From assembly GCF_963576545.1 (NCBI RefSeq), contig NW_026870456.1:434001-498000 (forward strand): a stretch of 64,000 nt of DNA. The letters run 5' to 3'. The number at the start of each line of letters is the position of its first letter. The stretch's first letter is position 1. This DNA is from Limanda limanda. Its lineage: Eukaryota > Chordata > Actinopteri > Pleuronectiformes > Pleuronectidae. The translations under genes and the position numbers were made by a program. Under the pieces are notes generated by a model that made no database searches, was not told the origin of the DNA, and saw only the letters and a list, made by a program, of their open reading frames with translations. This document shows positions 1 to 9,354 of this stretch, one piece after another.

Positions 1-10
1 ACCACTTTCC
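1..10 (+). repeat. Partial B monomer (3' end)
   Basis: The first ten bases (ACCACTTTCC) match the last ten bases of every B monomer and not the A ending (GCCTACTTGC). The window therefore starts inside a B copy. Confidence 0.9.
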
Positions 11-54
11 AAGTCTCTCCGACCTTCACAAAAAAAGTTATTCAAGAATATCTC
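11..54 (+). other. 44-bp core block shared by A and B (type example)
   Basis: Each A and B monomer starts with the same 44 bases, from AAGTCTCTCCGACC through an A7 run to AAGAATATCTC. The consensus of this block is identical in the two monomer types, whereas the distal halves are about 70% identical and the middle segments are unrelated. Variants are few and inherited, for example CTCTACGACC in the B copies at 4861, 8711, 18505 and 24603. Such a conserved block could be a protein-binding or nucleosome-positioning site, or a tract kept identical by gene conversion. The sequence alone cannot separate these. Confidence 0.85.
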
Positions 55-110
55 TTTCTCCTATGTGCTTTCATCCCTAACCCTAACCCTAACCCTTCCG
101 AAAGTCGGAG
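17..110. other. Inverted repeat bracketing the telomere tract (type example)
   Basis: CTCCGACCTTC (17-27, inside the core) is complementary to GAAAGTCGGAG (100-110) at 10 of 11 positions, with about 72 bases between the arms. The telomere tract lies just inside the right arm. In B the equivalent arms are CGACCTTC and GAAGGTCG (1324-1331 and 1396-1403), a perfect 8-bp match. The right arm is mostly conserved among A copies; a few changes exist, for example near 57306 (GAAAGGCGG) and 58436 (GTCGGAAAAG). Confidence 0.7.
75..97 (-). repeat. Telomere-type tract and potential G-quadruplex (type example)
   Basis: The + strand reads CCCTAA three times followed by CCCTT. The minus strand therefore has four GGG runs separated by three TTA loops, the minimal arrangement known to fold as a telomeric G-quadruplex; the + strand has the matching i-motif pattern. 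The same tract sits at monomer positions 65-87 in nearly every A copy. Exceptions are the 17 one-hexamer-short copies, which have only three GGG runs, and a handful with a point change in a run (near 11997, 14249, 35583, 57950, 58730, 61006, 63237 and 63718). B monomers lack the tract. Folding in vivo is inferred. Confidence 0.93.
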
Positions 111-122
111 AAGCTCAAGGAT

Positions 123-141
123 GGTACCGATCGATGCGCGC
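123..141. other. Cluster of overlapping 6-bp palindromes in A (type example)
   Basis: The stretch GGTACCGATCGATGCGCGC contains GGTACC, CGATCG, ATCGAT and GCGCGC, overlapping or abutting. It is CpG-rich and present in most A copies. B keeps GGTACC and ATCGAT but not CGATCG or GCGCGC. Recurrent variants remove some of the palindromes: GGTAACG, GGTACTGATCG, GGTACTGGTCG and, at 22-28 kb only, GTTAACG. No function is claimed; the sites give a natural way to display the repeat ladder. Confidence 0.85.
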
Positions 142-162
142 TACCCCATTTAGTGGGGGTAG
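141..162. other. Hairpin at the end of A (type example)
   Basis: CTACCCCA (141-148) can pair with TGGGGGTAG (154-162) around a five-base TTTAG loop, giving eight base pairs with one bulged G. Most A copies have it. The recurrent CAACCCC variant removes one T-A pair in the lower stem, and the TTTAG to TTAAG variant falls in the loop. B has a different, shorter dyad nearby (GGAC/GTCC, 1437-1452 in the first B). Confidence 0.75.
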
Positions 163-1384
163 AGCCTACTTGCAAGTCTCTCCGACCTTCACAAAAAAAG
201 TTATTCAAGAATATCTCTTTCTCCTATGTGCTTTCATCCCTAACCCTAACCCTAACCCTTCCGAAAGTCGGAGAAGCTCAAGGATGGTAACGATCGATGC
301 GCGCTACCCCATTTAGTGGGGGTAGAGCCTACTTGCAAGTCTCTCCGACCTTCACAAAAAAAGTTATTCAAGAATATCTCTTTCTCCTATGTGCTTTCAT
401 CCCTAACCCTAACCCTAACCCTTCCGAAAGTCGGAGAAGCTCAAGGATGGTACCGATCGATGCGCGCTACCCCATTTAGTGGGGGTAGAGCCTACTTGCA
501 AGTCTCTCCGACCTTCACAAAAAAAGTTATTCAAGAATATCTCTTTCTCCTATGTGCTTTCATCCCTAACCCTAACCCTAACCCTTCCGAAAGTCGGAGA
601 AGCTCAAGGATGGTACCGATCGATGCGCGCTACCCCATTTAGTGGGGGTAGAGCCTACTTGCAAGTCTCTCCGACCTTCACAAAAAAAGTTATTCAAGAA
701 TATCTCTTTCTCCTATGTGCTTTCATCCCTAACCCTAACCCTAACCCTTCCGAAAGTCGGAGAAGCTCAAGGATGGTAACGATCGATGCGCGCTACCCCA
801 TTTAGTGGGGGTAGAGCCTACTTGCAAGTCTCTCCGACCTTCACAAAAAAAGTTATTCAAGAATATCTCTTTCTCCTATGTGCTTTCATCCCTAACCCTA
901 ACCCTAACCCTTCCGAAAGTCGGAGAAGCTCAAGGATGGTACCGATCGATGCGCGCTACCCCATTTAGTGGGGGTAGAGCCTACTTGCAAGTCTCTCCGA
1001 CCTTCACAAAAAAAGTTATTCAAGAATATCTCTTTCTCCTATGTGCTTTCATCCCTAACCCTAACCCTAACCCTTCCGAAAGTCGGAGAAGCTCAAGGAT
1101 GGTACCGATCGATGCGCGCTACCCCATTTAGTGGGGGTAGAGCCTACTTGCAAGTCTCTCCGACCTTCACAAAAAAAGTTATTCAAGAATATCTCTTTCT
1201 CCTATGTGCTTTCATCCCTAACCCTAACCCTAACCCTTCCGAAAGTCGGAGAAGCTCAAGGATGGTACTGGTCGATGCGCGCAACCCCATTTAGTGGGGG
1301 TAGAGCCTACTTGCAAGTCTCTCCGACCTTCACAAAAAAAGTTATTCAAGAATATCTCCTCAGATTTGGGGGAATTTCGTCGGT

Positions 1385-1403
1385 CGACCTCTTCCGAAGG
1401 TCG
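1385..1403. other. Hairpin in B (type example)
   Basis: CGACCT (1385-1390) pairs perfectly with AGGTCG (1398-1403) across a seven-base CTTCCGA loop. The left arm overlaps GTCGAC (1383-1388). The same dyad recurs in most B copies. Occasional CTTTCGAAGG forms (B copies at 11281, 13533 and 53839) change only the loop, and one copy near 34798 has a change in the right arm. Confidence 0.65.
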
Positions 1404-1436
1404 TACAAGCTCGGGGATGGTACCAATCGATCCGCA

Positions 1437-1452
1437 GGACCCAAATTAGTCC
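1437..1452. other. Short dyad GGAC/GTCC in B (type example)
   Basis: GGAC and GTCC flank CCAAATTA, giving a four-base-pair stem. It overlaps the region where A has its CTACCCCA hairpin, but in a different register. Both monomers thus keep dyad symmetry near here while their sequences differ. Whether that is selected or coincidental is not known. Confidence 0.5.
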
Positions 1453-4400
1453 AGATGCAACCACTTTCCAAGTCTCTCCGACCTTCACAAAAAAAGTTAT
1501 TCAAGAATATCTCTTTCTCCTATGTGCTTTCATCCCTATCCCTAACCCTAACCCTTCCGAAAGTCGGAGAAGCTCAAGGATGGTACCGATCGATGCGCGC
1601 TACCCCATTTAGTGGGGGTAGAGCCTACTTGCAAGTCTCTCCGACCTTCACAAAAAAAGTTATTCAAGAATATCTCTTTCTCCTATGTGCTTTCATCCCT
1701 AACCCTAACCCTAACCCTTCCGAAAGTCGGAGAAGCTCAAGGATGGTACTGATCGATGCGCGCTACCCCATTTAGTGGGGGTAGAGCCTACTTGCAAGTC
1801 TCTCCGACCTTCACAAAAAAAGTTATTCAAGAATATCTCCTCAGATTTGGGGGAATTTCGTCGGTCGACCTCTTCCGAAGGTCGTACAAGCTCGGGGATG
1901 GTACCAATCGATCTGCAGGACCCAAATTAGTCCAGATGCAACCACTTTCCAAGTCTCTCCGACCTTCACAAAAAAAGTTATTCAAGAATATCTCTTTCTC
2001 CTATGTGCTTTCATCCCTAACCCTAACCCTAACCCTTCCGAAAGTCGGAGAAGCTCAAGGATGGTACCGATCGATGCGCGCTACCCCATTTAGTGGGGGT
2101 AGAGCCTACTTGCAAGTCTCTCCGACCTTCACAAAAAAAGTTATTCAAGAATATCTCTTTCTCCTATGTGCTTTCATCCCTAACCCTAACCCTAACCCTT
2201 CCGAAAGTCGGAGAAGCTCAAGGATGGTAACGATCGATGCGCGCTACCCCATTTAGTGGGGGTAGAGCCTACTTGCAAGTCTCTCCGACCTTCACAAAAA
2301 AAGTTATTCAAGAATATCTCTTTCTCCTATGTGCTTTCATCCCTAACCCTAACCCTAACCCTTCCGAAAGTCGGAGAAGCTCAAGGATGGTACCGATCGA
2401 TGCGCGCTACCCCATTTAGTGGGGGTAGAGCCTACTTGCAAGTCTCTCCGACCTTCACAAAAAAAGTTATTCAAGAATATCTCTTTCTCCTATGTGCTTT
2501 CATCCCTAACCCTAACCCTAACCCTTCCGAAAGTCGGAGAAGCTCAAGGATGGTACCGATCGATGCGCGCTACCCCATTTAGTGGGGGTAGAGCCTACTT
2601 GCAAGTCTCTCCGACCTTCACAAAAAAAGTTATTCAAGAATATCTCTTTCTCCTATGTGCTTTCATCCCTAACCCTAACCCTAACCCTTCCGAAAGTCGG
2701 AGAAGCTCAATGATGGTACTGGTCGATGCGCGCAACCCCATTTAGTGGGGGTAGAGCCTACTTGCAAGTCTCTCCGACCTTCACAAAAAAAGTTATTCAA
2801 GAATATCTCCTCAGATTTGGGGGAATTTCGTCGGTCGACCTCTTCCGAAGGTCGTACAAGCTCGGGGATGGTACCAATCGATCCGCAGGACCCAAATTAG
2901 TCCAGATGCAACCACTTTCCAAGTCTCTCCGACCTTCACAAAAAAAGTTATTCAAGAATATCTCTTTCTCCTATGTGCTTTCATCCCTATCCCTAACCCT
3001 AACCCTTCCGAAAGTCGGAGAAGCTCAAGGATGGTACCGATCGATGCGCGCTACCCCATTTAGTGGGGGTAGAGCCTACTTGCAAGTCTCTCCGACCTTC
3101 ACAAAAAAAGTTATTCAAGAATATCTCTTTCTCCTATGTGCTTTCATCCCTAACCCTAACCCTAACCCTTCCGAAAGTCGGAGAAGCTCAAGGATGGTAC
3201 TGATCGATGCGCGCTACCCCATTTAGTGGGGGTAGAGCCTACTTGCAAGTCTCTCCGACCTTCACAAAAAAAGTTATTCAAGAATATCTCCTCAGATTTG
3301 GGGGAATTTCGTCGGTCGACCTCTTCCGAAGGTCGTACAAGCTCGGGGATGGTACCAATCGATCTGCAGGACCCAAATTAGTCCAGATGCAACCACTTTC
3401 CAAGTCTCTCCGACCTTCACAAAAAAAGTTATTCAAGAATATCTCTTTCTCCTATGTGCTTTCATCCCTAACCCTAACCCTAACCCTTCCGAAAGTCGGA
3501 GAAGCTCAAGGATGGTACCGATCGATGCGCGCTACCCCATTTAGTGGGGGTAGAGCCTACTTGCAAGTCTCTCCGACCTTCACAAAAAAAGTTATTCAAG
3601 AATATCTCTTTCTCCTATGTGCTTTCATCCCTAACCCTAACCCTAACCCTTCCGAAAGTCGGAGAAGCTCAAGGATGGTAACGATCGATGCGCGCTACCC
3701 CATTTAGTGGGGGTAGAGCCTACTTGCAAGTCTCTCCGACCTTCACAAAAAAAGTTATTCAAGAATATCTCTTTCTCCTATGTGCTTTCATCCCTAACCC
3801 TAACCCTAACCCTTCCGAAAGTCGGAGAAGCTCAAGGATGGTACCGATCGATGCGCGCTACCCCATTTAGTGGGGGTAGAGCCTACTTGCAAGTCTCTCC
3901 GACCTTCACAAAAAAAGTTATTCAAGAATATCTCTTTCTCCTATGTGCTTTCATCCCTAACCCTAACCCTAACCCTTCCGAAAGTCGGAGAAGCTCAAGG
4001 ATGGTACCGATCGATGCGCGCTACCCCATTTAGTGGGGGTAGAGCCTACTTGCAAGTCTCTCCGACCTTCACAAAAAAAGTTATTCAAGAATATCTCTTT
4101 CTCCTATGTGCTTTCATCCCTAACCCTAACCCTAACCCTTCCGAAAGTCGGAGAAGCTCAAGGATGGTACCGATCGATGCGCGCTACCCCATTTAGTGGG
4201 GGTAGAGCCTACTTGCAAGTCTCTCCGACCTTCACAAAAAAAGTTATTCAAGAATATCTCTTTCTCCTATGTGCTTTCATCCCTAACCCTAACCCTAACC
4301 CTTCCGAAAGTCGGAGAAGCTCAAGGATGGTACTGGTCGATTCGCGCAACCCCATTTAGTGGGGGTAGAGCCTACTTGCAAGTCTCTCCGACCTTCACAA

Positions 4401-6778
4401 AAAAAGTTATTCAAGAATATCTCCTCAGATTTGGGGGAATTTCGTCGGTCGACCTCTTCCGAAGGTCGTACAAGCTCGGGGATGGTACCAATCGATCCGC
4501 AGGACCCAATTTAGTCCAGATGCAACCACTTTCCAAGTCTCTCCGACCTTCACAAAAAAAGTTATTCAAGAATATCTCTTTCTCCTATGTGCTTTCATCC
4601 CTATCCCTAACCCTAACCCTTCCGAAAGTCGGAGAAGCTCAAGGATGGTACCGATCGATGCGCGCTACCCCATTTAGTGGGGGTAGAGCCTACTTGCAAG
4701 TCTCTCCGACCTTCACAAAAAAAGTTATTCAAGAATATCTCTTTCTCCTATGTGCTTTCATCCCTAACCCTAACCCTAACCCTTCCGAAAGTCGGAGAAG
4801 CTCAAGGATGGTACTGATCGATGCGCGCTACCCCATTTAGTGGGGGTAGAGCCTACTTGCAAGTCTCTACGACCTTCACAAAAAAAGTTATTCAAGAATA
4901 TCTCCTCAGATTTGGGGGAATTTCGTCGGTCGACCTCTTCCGAAGGTCGTACAAGCTCGGGGATGGTACCAATCGATCTGCAGGACCCAAATTAGTCCAG
5001 ATGCAACCACTTTCCAAGTCTCTCCGACCTTCACAAAAAAAGTTATTCAAGAATATCTCTTTCTCCTATGTGCTTTCATCCCTAACCCTAACCCTAACCC
5101 TTCCGAAAGTCGGAGAAGCTCAAGGATGGTACCGATCGATGCGCGCTACCCCATTTAGTGGGGGTAGAGCCTACTTGCAAGTCTCTCCGACCTTCACAAA
5201 AAAAGTTATTCAAGAATATCTCTTTCTCCTATGTGCTTTCATCCCTAACCCTAACCCTAACCCTTCCGAAAGTCGGAGAAGCTCAAGGATGGTACTGGTC
5301 GATGCGCGCAACCCCATTTAGTGGGGGTAGAGCCTACTTGCAAGTCTCTCCGACCTTCACAAAAAAAGTTATTCAAGAATATCTCCTCAGATTTGGGGGA
5401 ATTTCGTCGGTCGACCTCTTCCGAAGGTCGTACAAGCTCGGGGATGGTACCAATCGATCCGCAGGACCCAAATTAGTCCAGATGCAACCACTTTCCAAGT
5501 CTCTCCGACCTTCACAAAAAAAGTTATTCAAGAATATCTCTTTCTCCTATGTGCTTTCATCCCTATCCCTAACCCTAACCCTTCCGAAAGTCGGAGAAGC
5601 TCAAGGATGGTACCGATCGATGCGCGCTACCCCATTTAGTGGGGGTAGAGCCTACTTGCAAGTCTCTCCGACCTTCACAAAAAAAGTTATTCAAGAATAT
5701 CTCCTCAGATTTGGGGGAATTTCGTCGGTCGACCTCTTCCGAAGGTCGTACAAGCTCGGGGATGGTACCAATCGATCCGCAGGACCCAAATTAGTCCAGA
5801 TGCAACCACTTTCCAAGTCTCTCCGACCTTCACAAAAAAAGTTATTCAAGAATATCTCTTTCTCCTATGTGCTTTCATCCCTAACCCTAACCCTTCCGAA
5901 AGTCGGAGAAGCTCAAGGATGGTACCGATCGATGCGCGCTACCCCATTTAGTGGGGGTAGAGCCTACTTGCAAGTCTCTCCGACCTTCACAAAAAACGTT
6001 ATTCAAGAATATCTCTTTCTCCTATGTGCTTTCATCCCTAACCCTAACCCTAACCCTTCCGAAAGTCGGAGAAGCTCAAGGATGGTACCGATCGATGCGC
6101 GCTACCCCATTTAGTGGGGGTAGAGCCTACTTGCAAGTCTCTCCGACCTTCACAAAAAAAGTTATTCAAGAATATCTCCTCAGATTTGGGGGAATTTCGT
6201 CGGTCGACCTCTTCCGAAGGTCGTACAAGCTCGGGGATGGTACCAATCGATCCGCAGGACCCAAATTAGTCCAGATGCAACCACTTTCCAAGTCTCTCCG
6301 ACCTTCACAAAAAAAGTTATTCAAGAATATCTCTTTCTCCTATGTGCTTTCATCCCTAACCCTAACCCTAACCCTTCCGAAAGTCGGAGAAGCTCAAAGA
6401 TGGTACCGATCGATGCGCGCTACCCCATTTAGTGGGGGTAGAGCCTACTTGCAAGTCTGTCCGACCTTCACAAAAAAAGTTATTCAAGAATATCTCTTTC
6501 TCCTATGTGCTTTCATCCCTAACCCTAACCCTAACCCTTCCGAAAGTCGGAGAAGCTCAAGGATGGTACCGATCGATGCGCGCTACCCCATTTAGTGGGG
6601 GTAGAGCCTACTTGCAAGTCTCTCCGACCTTCACAAAAAAAGTTATTCAAGAATATCTCTTTCTCCTATGTGCTTTCATCCCTAACCCTAACCCTAACCC
6701 TTCCGAAAGTCGGAGAAGCTCAAGGATGGTACTGGTCGATGCGCGCAACCCCATTTAGTGGGGGTAGAGCCTACTTGC

Positions 6779-8229
6779 AAGTCTCTCCGACCTTCACAAA
6801 AAAAGTTATTCAAGAATATCTCCTCAGATTTGGGGGAATTTCGTCGGTCGACCTCTTCCGAAGGTCGTACAAGCTCGGGGATGGTACCAATCGATCCGCA
6901 GGACCCAAATTAGTCCAGATGCAACCACTTTCCAAGTCTCTCCGACCTTCACAAAAAAAGTTATTCAAGAATATCTCTTTCTCCTATGTGCTTTCATCCC
7001 TATCCCTAACCCTAACCCTTCCGAAAGTCGGAGAAGCTCAAGGATGGTACCGATCGATGCGCGCTACCCCATTTAGTGGGGGTAGAGCCTACTTGCAAGT
7101 CTCTCCGACCTTCACAAAAAAAGTTATTCAAGAATATCTCTTTCTCCTATGTGCTTTCATCCCTAACCCTAACCCTAACCCTTCCGAAAGTCGGAGAAGC
7201 TCAAGGATGGTACTGATCGATGCGCGCTACCCCATTTAGTGGGGGTAGAGCCTACTTGCAAGTCTCTCCGACCTTCACAAAAAAAGTTATTCAAGAATAT
7301 CTCCTCAGATTTGGGGGAATTTCGTCGGTCGACCTCTTCCGAAGGTCGTACAAGCTCGGGGATGGTACCAATCGATCTGCAGGACCCAAATTAGTCCAGA
7401 TGCAACCACTTTCCAAGTCTCTCCGACCTTCACAAAAAAAGTTATTCAAGAATATCTCTTTCTCCTATGTGCTTTCATCCCTAACCCTAACCCTAACCCT
7501 TCCGAAAGTCGGAGAAGCTCAAGGATGGTACCGATCGATGCGCGCTACCCCATTTAGTGGGGGTAGAGCCTACTTGCAAGTCTCTCCGACCTTCACAAAA
7601 AAAGTTATTCAAGAATATCTCTTTCTCCTATGTGCTTTCATCCCTAACCCTAACCCTAACCCTTCCGAAAGTCGGAGAAGCTCAAGGATGGTAACGATCG
7701 ATGCGCGCTACCCCATTTAGTGGGGGTAGAGCCTACTTGCAAGTCTCTCCGACCTTCACAAAAAAAGTTATTCAAGAATATCTCTTTCTCCTATGTGCTT
7801 TCATCCCTAACCCTAACCCTAACCCTTCCGAAAGTCGGAGAAGCTCAAGGATGGTACCGATCGATGCGCGCTACCCCATTTAGTGGGGGTAGAGCCTACT
7901 TGCAAGTCTCTCCGACCTTCACAAAAAAAGTTATTCAAGAATATCTCTTTCTCCTATGTGCTTTCATCCCTAACCCTAACCCTAACCCTTCCGAAAGTCG
8001 GAGAAGCTCAAGGATGGTACCGATCGATGCGCGCTACCCCATTTAGTGGGGGTAGAGCCTACTTGCAAGTCTCTCCGACCTTCACAAAAAAAGTTATTCA
8101 AGAATATCTCTTTCTCCTATGTGCTTTCATCCCTAACCCTAACCCTAACCCTTCCGAAAGTCGGAGAAGCTCAAGGATGGTACTGGTCGATGCGCGCAAC
8201 CCCATTTAGTGGGGGTAGAGCCTACTTGC
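6779..8229 (+). repeat. Higher-order repeat unit (1451 bp)
   Basis: This unit has the same monomer order and the same diagnostic variants as 1315-2765 (B, A with CCCTATCCC, A with CTGATCG, B with GATCTGCAGG, five A including AACGATCG, and the CTGGTCG form before the next B). Its right part also matches domain III at an offset of 9794 bp. Confidence 0.8.
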
Positions 8230-9354
8230 AAGTCTCTCCGACCTTCACAAAAAAAGTTATTCAAGAATATCTCCTCAGATTTGGGGGAATTTCGTCGGTC
8301 GACCTCTTCCGAAGGTCGTACAAGCTCGGGGATGGTACCAATCGATCCGCAGGACCCAAATTAGTCCAGATGCAACCACTTTCCAAGTCTCTCCGACCTT
8401 CACAAAAAAAGTTATTCAAGAATATCTCTTTCTCCTATGTGCTTTCATCCCTATCCCTAACCCTAACCCTTCCGAAAGTCGGAGAAGCTCAAGGATGGTA
8501 CCGATCGATGCGCGCTACCCCATTTAGTGGGGGTAGAGCCTACTTGCAAGTCTCTCCGACCTTCACAAAAAAAGTTATTCAAGAATATCTCTTTCTCCTA
8601 TGTGCTTTCATCCCTAACCCTAACCCTAACCCTTCCGAAAGTCGGAGAAGCTCAAGGATGGTACTGATCGATGCGCGCTACCCCATTTAGTGGGGGTAGA
8701 GCCTACTTGCAAGTCTCTACGACCTTCACAAAAAAAGTTATTCAAGAATATCTCCTCAGATTTGGGGGAATTTCGTCGGTCGACCTCTTCCGAAGGTCGT
8801 ACAAGCTCGGGGATGGTACCAATCGATCTGCAGGACCCAAATTAGTCCAGATGCAACCACTTTCCAAGTCTCTCCGACCTTCACAAAAAAAGTTATTCAA
8901 GAATATCTCTTTCTCCTATGTGCTTTCATCCCTAACCCTAACCCTAACCCTTCCGAAAGTCGGAGAAGCTCAAGGATGGTACCGATCGATGCGCGCTACC
9001 CCATTTAGTGGGGGTAGAGCCTACTTGCAAGTCTCTCCGACCTTCACAAAAAAAGTTATTCAAGAATATCTCTTTCTCCTATGTGCTTTCATCCCTAACC
9101 CTAACCCTAACCCTTCCGAAAGTCGGAGAAGCTCAAGGATGGTAACGATCGATGCGCGCTACCCCATTTAGTGGGGGTAGAGCCTACTTGCAAGTCTCTC
9201 CGACCTTCACAAAAAAAGTTATTCAAGAATATCTCTTTCTCCTATGTGCTTTCATCCCTAACCCTAACCCTAACCCTTCCGAAAGTCGGAGAAGCTCAAG
9301 GATGGTACCGATCGATGCGCGCTACCCCATTTAGTGGGGGTAGAGCCTACTTTC

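Larger units (their letters stand above)
11..173 (+). repeat. Monomer A, first complete copy (163 bp, type example)
   Basis: This is the reference A monomer. Positions 11-54 are the 44-bp core shared with B. Positions 55-97 are the A-specific segment ending in the telomere tract (75-97). Positions 98-173 are the 76-bp distal half, with the palindrome cluster at 123-141 and the hairpin at 141-162. Of 296 complete A copies, 277 are 163 bp, 17 are 157 bp (one CCCTAA lost), one is 169 bp (one gained) and one is 164 bp (1-bp insertion). The distal half aligns without gaps to that of B at 53 of 76 positions. Confidence 0.97.
11..1314 (+). repeat. Run of eight consecutive A monomers
   Basis: Eight A copies follow one another before the first complete B. 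This is the longest A run in the window; all other runs hold one to six copies. The second and fifth copies carry GGTAACGATCG in place of GGTACCGATCG (288-298 and 777-787). The eighth copy ends with the GGTACTGGTCGATGCGCGCAA form that marks A copies placed directly before B in the left 25 kb. Confidence 0.95.
1315..1469 (+). repeat. Monomer B, first complete copy (155 bp, type example)
   Basis: This is the reference B monomer. Positions 1315-1358 are the 44-bp core. Positions 1359-1393 are a B-specific 35-bp segment with TTTGGGGGAATTTCG and a GTCGAC palindrome. Positions 1394-1469 are the 76-bp distal half, homologous to that of A. There is no CCCTAA. Two main B forms alternate by position: GATCCGCAGG (this copy) and GATCTGCAGG (first seen in the B at 1796). 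Of 102 complete B copies, 101 are 155 bp and one is 154 bp. No two B copies are adjacent anywhere in the window. Confidence 0.97.
1315..4379 (+). repeat. Higher-order repeat, 1451-bp and 1614-bp units
   Basis: Unit 1 (1315-2765) is B-A-A-B plus five A, 1451 bp. Unit 2 (2766-4379) is the same with six A, 1614 bp. Both have GATCCGCAGG in the first B, CCCTATCCC in the next A, CTGATCG in the A after that, GATCTGCAGG in the second B, then an AACGATCG copy. They differ by a whole A monomer, the expected product of unequal exchange in register. A further 1451-bp unit of the same kind lies at 6779-8229. Confidence 0.85.
11..9354 (+). repeat. Array domain I
   Basis: Complete B monomers start at 1315, 1796, 2766, 3247, 4380, 4861, 5342, 5660, 6135, 6779, 7260, 8230 and 8711; the remaining bases are A. 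Markers are the GGTACTGGTCGATGCGCGCAA form in A copies directly before B (1268, 2718, 4332, 5295, 6732, 8182) and CCCTATCCC at the start of the telomere tract in A copies directly after B (1537, 2988, 4602, 5563, 7001, 8452). GATCCGCAGG and GATCTGCAGG B copies largely alternate. The domain limits are my grouping by shared variants, not sharp edges. Confidence 0.8.

Noticed and set aside
75..97. True chromosome-terminal telomere
   Set aside because: Each tract has only two to four hexamers and is embedded in a longer monomer. No continuous CCCTAA run occurs anywhere in the window.
141..162. Bacterial-type intrinsic terminator
   Set aside because: The hairpin has no following T run and recurs in every A copy. 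The context is eukaryotic satellite.
1375..1391. CENP-B box in monomer B
   Set aside because: TTTCGTCGG resembles the left part of the mammalian CENP-B box, but the essential CGGG half is missing. A also lacks the motif.
1315..1469. B as a transposable element inserted in an A array
   Set aside because: B shares its core and distal half with A in register, causes no target-site duplication and substitutes as a whole monomer. It is a satellite variant.
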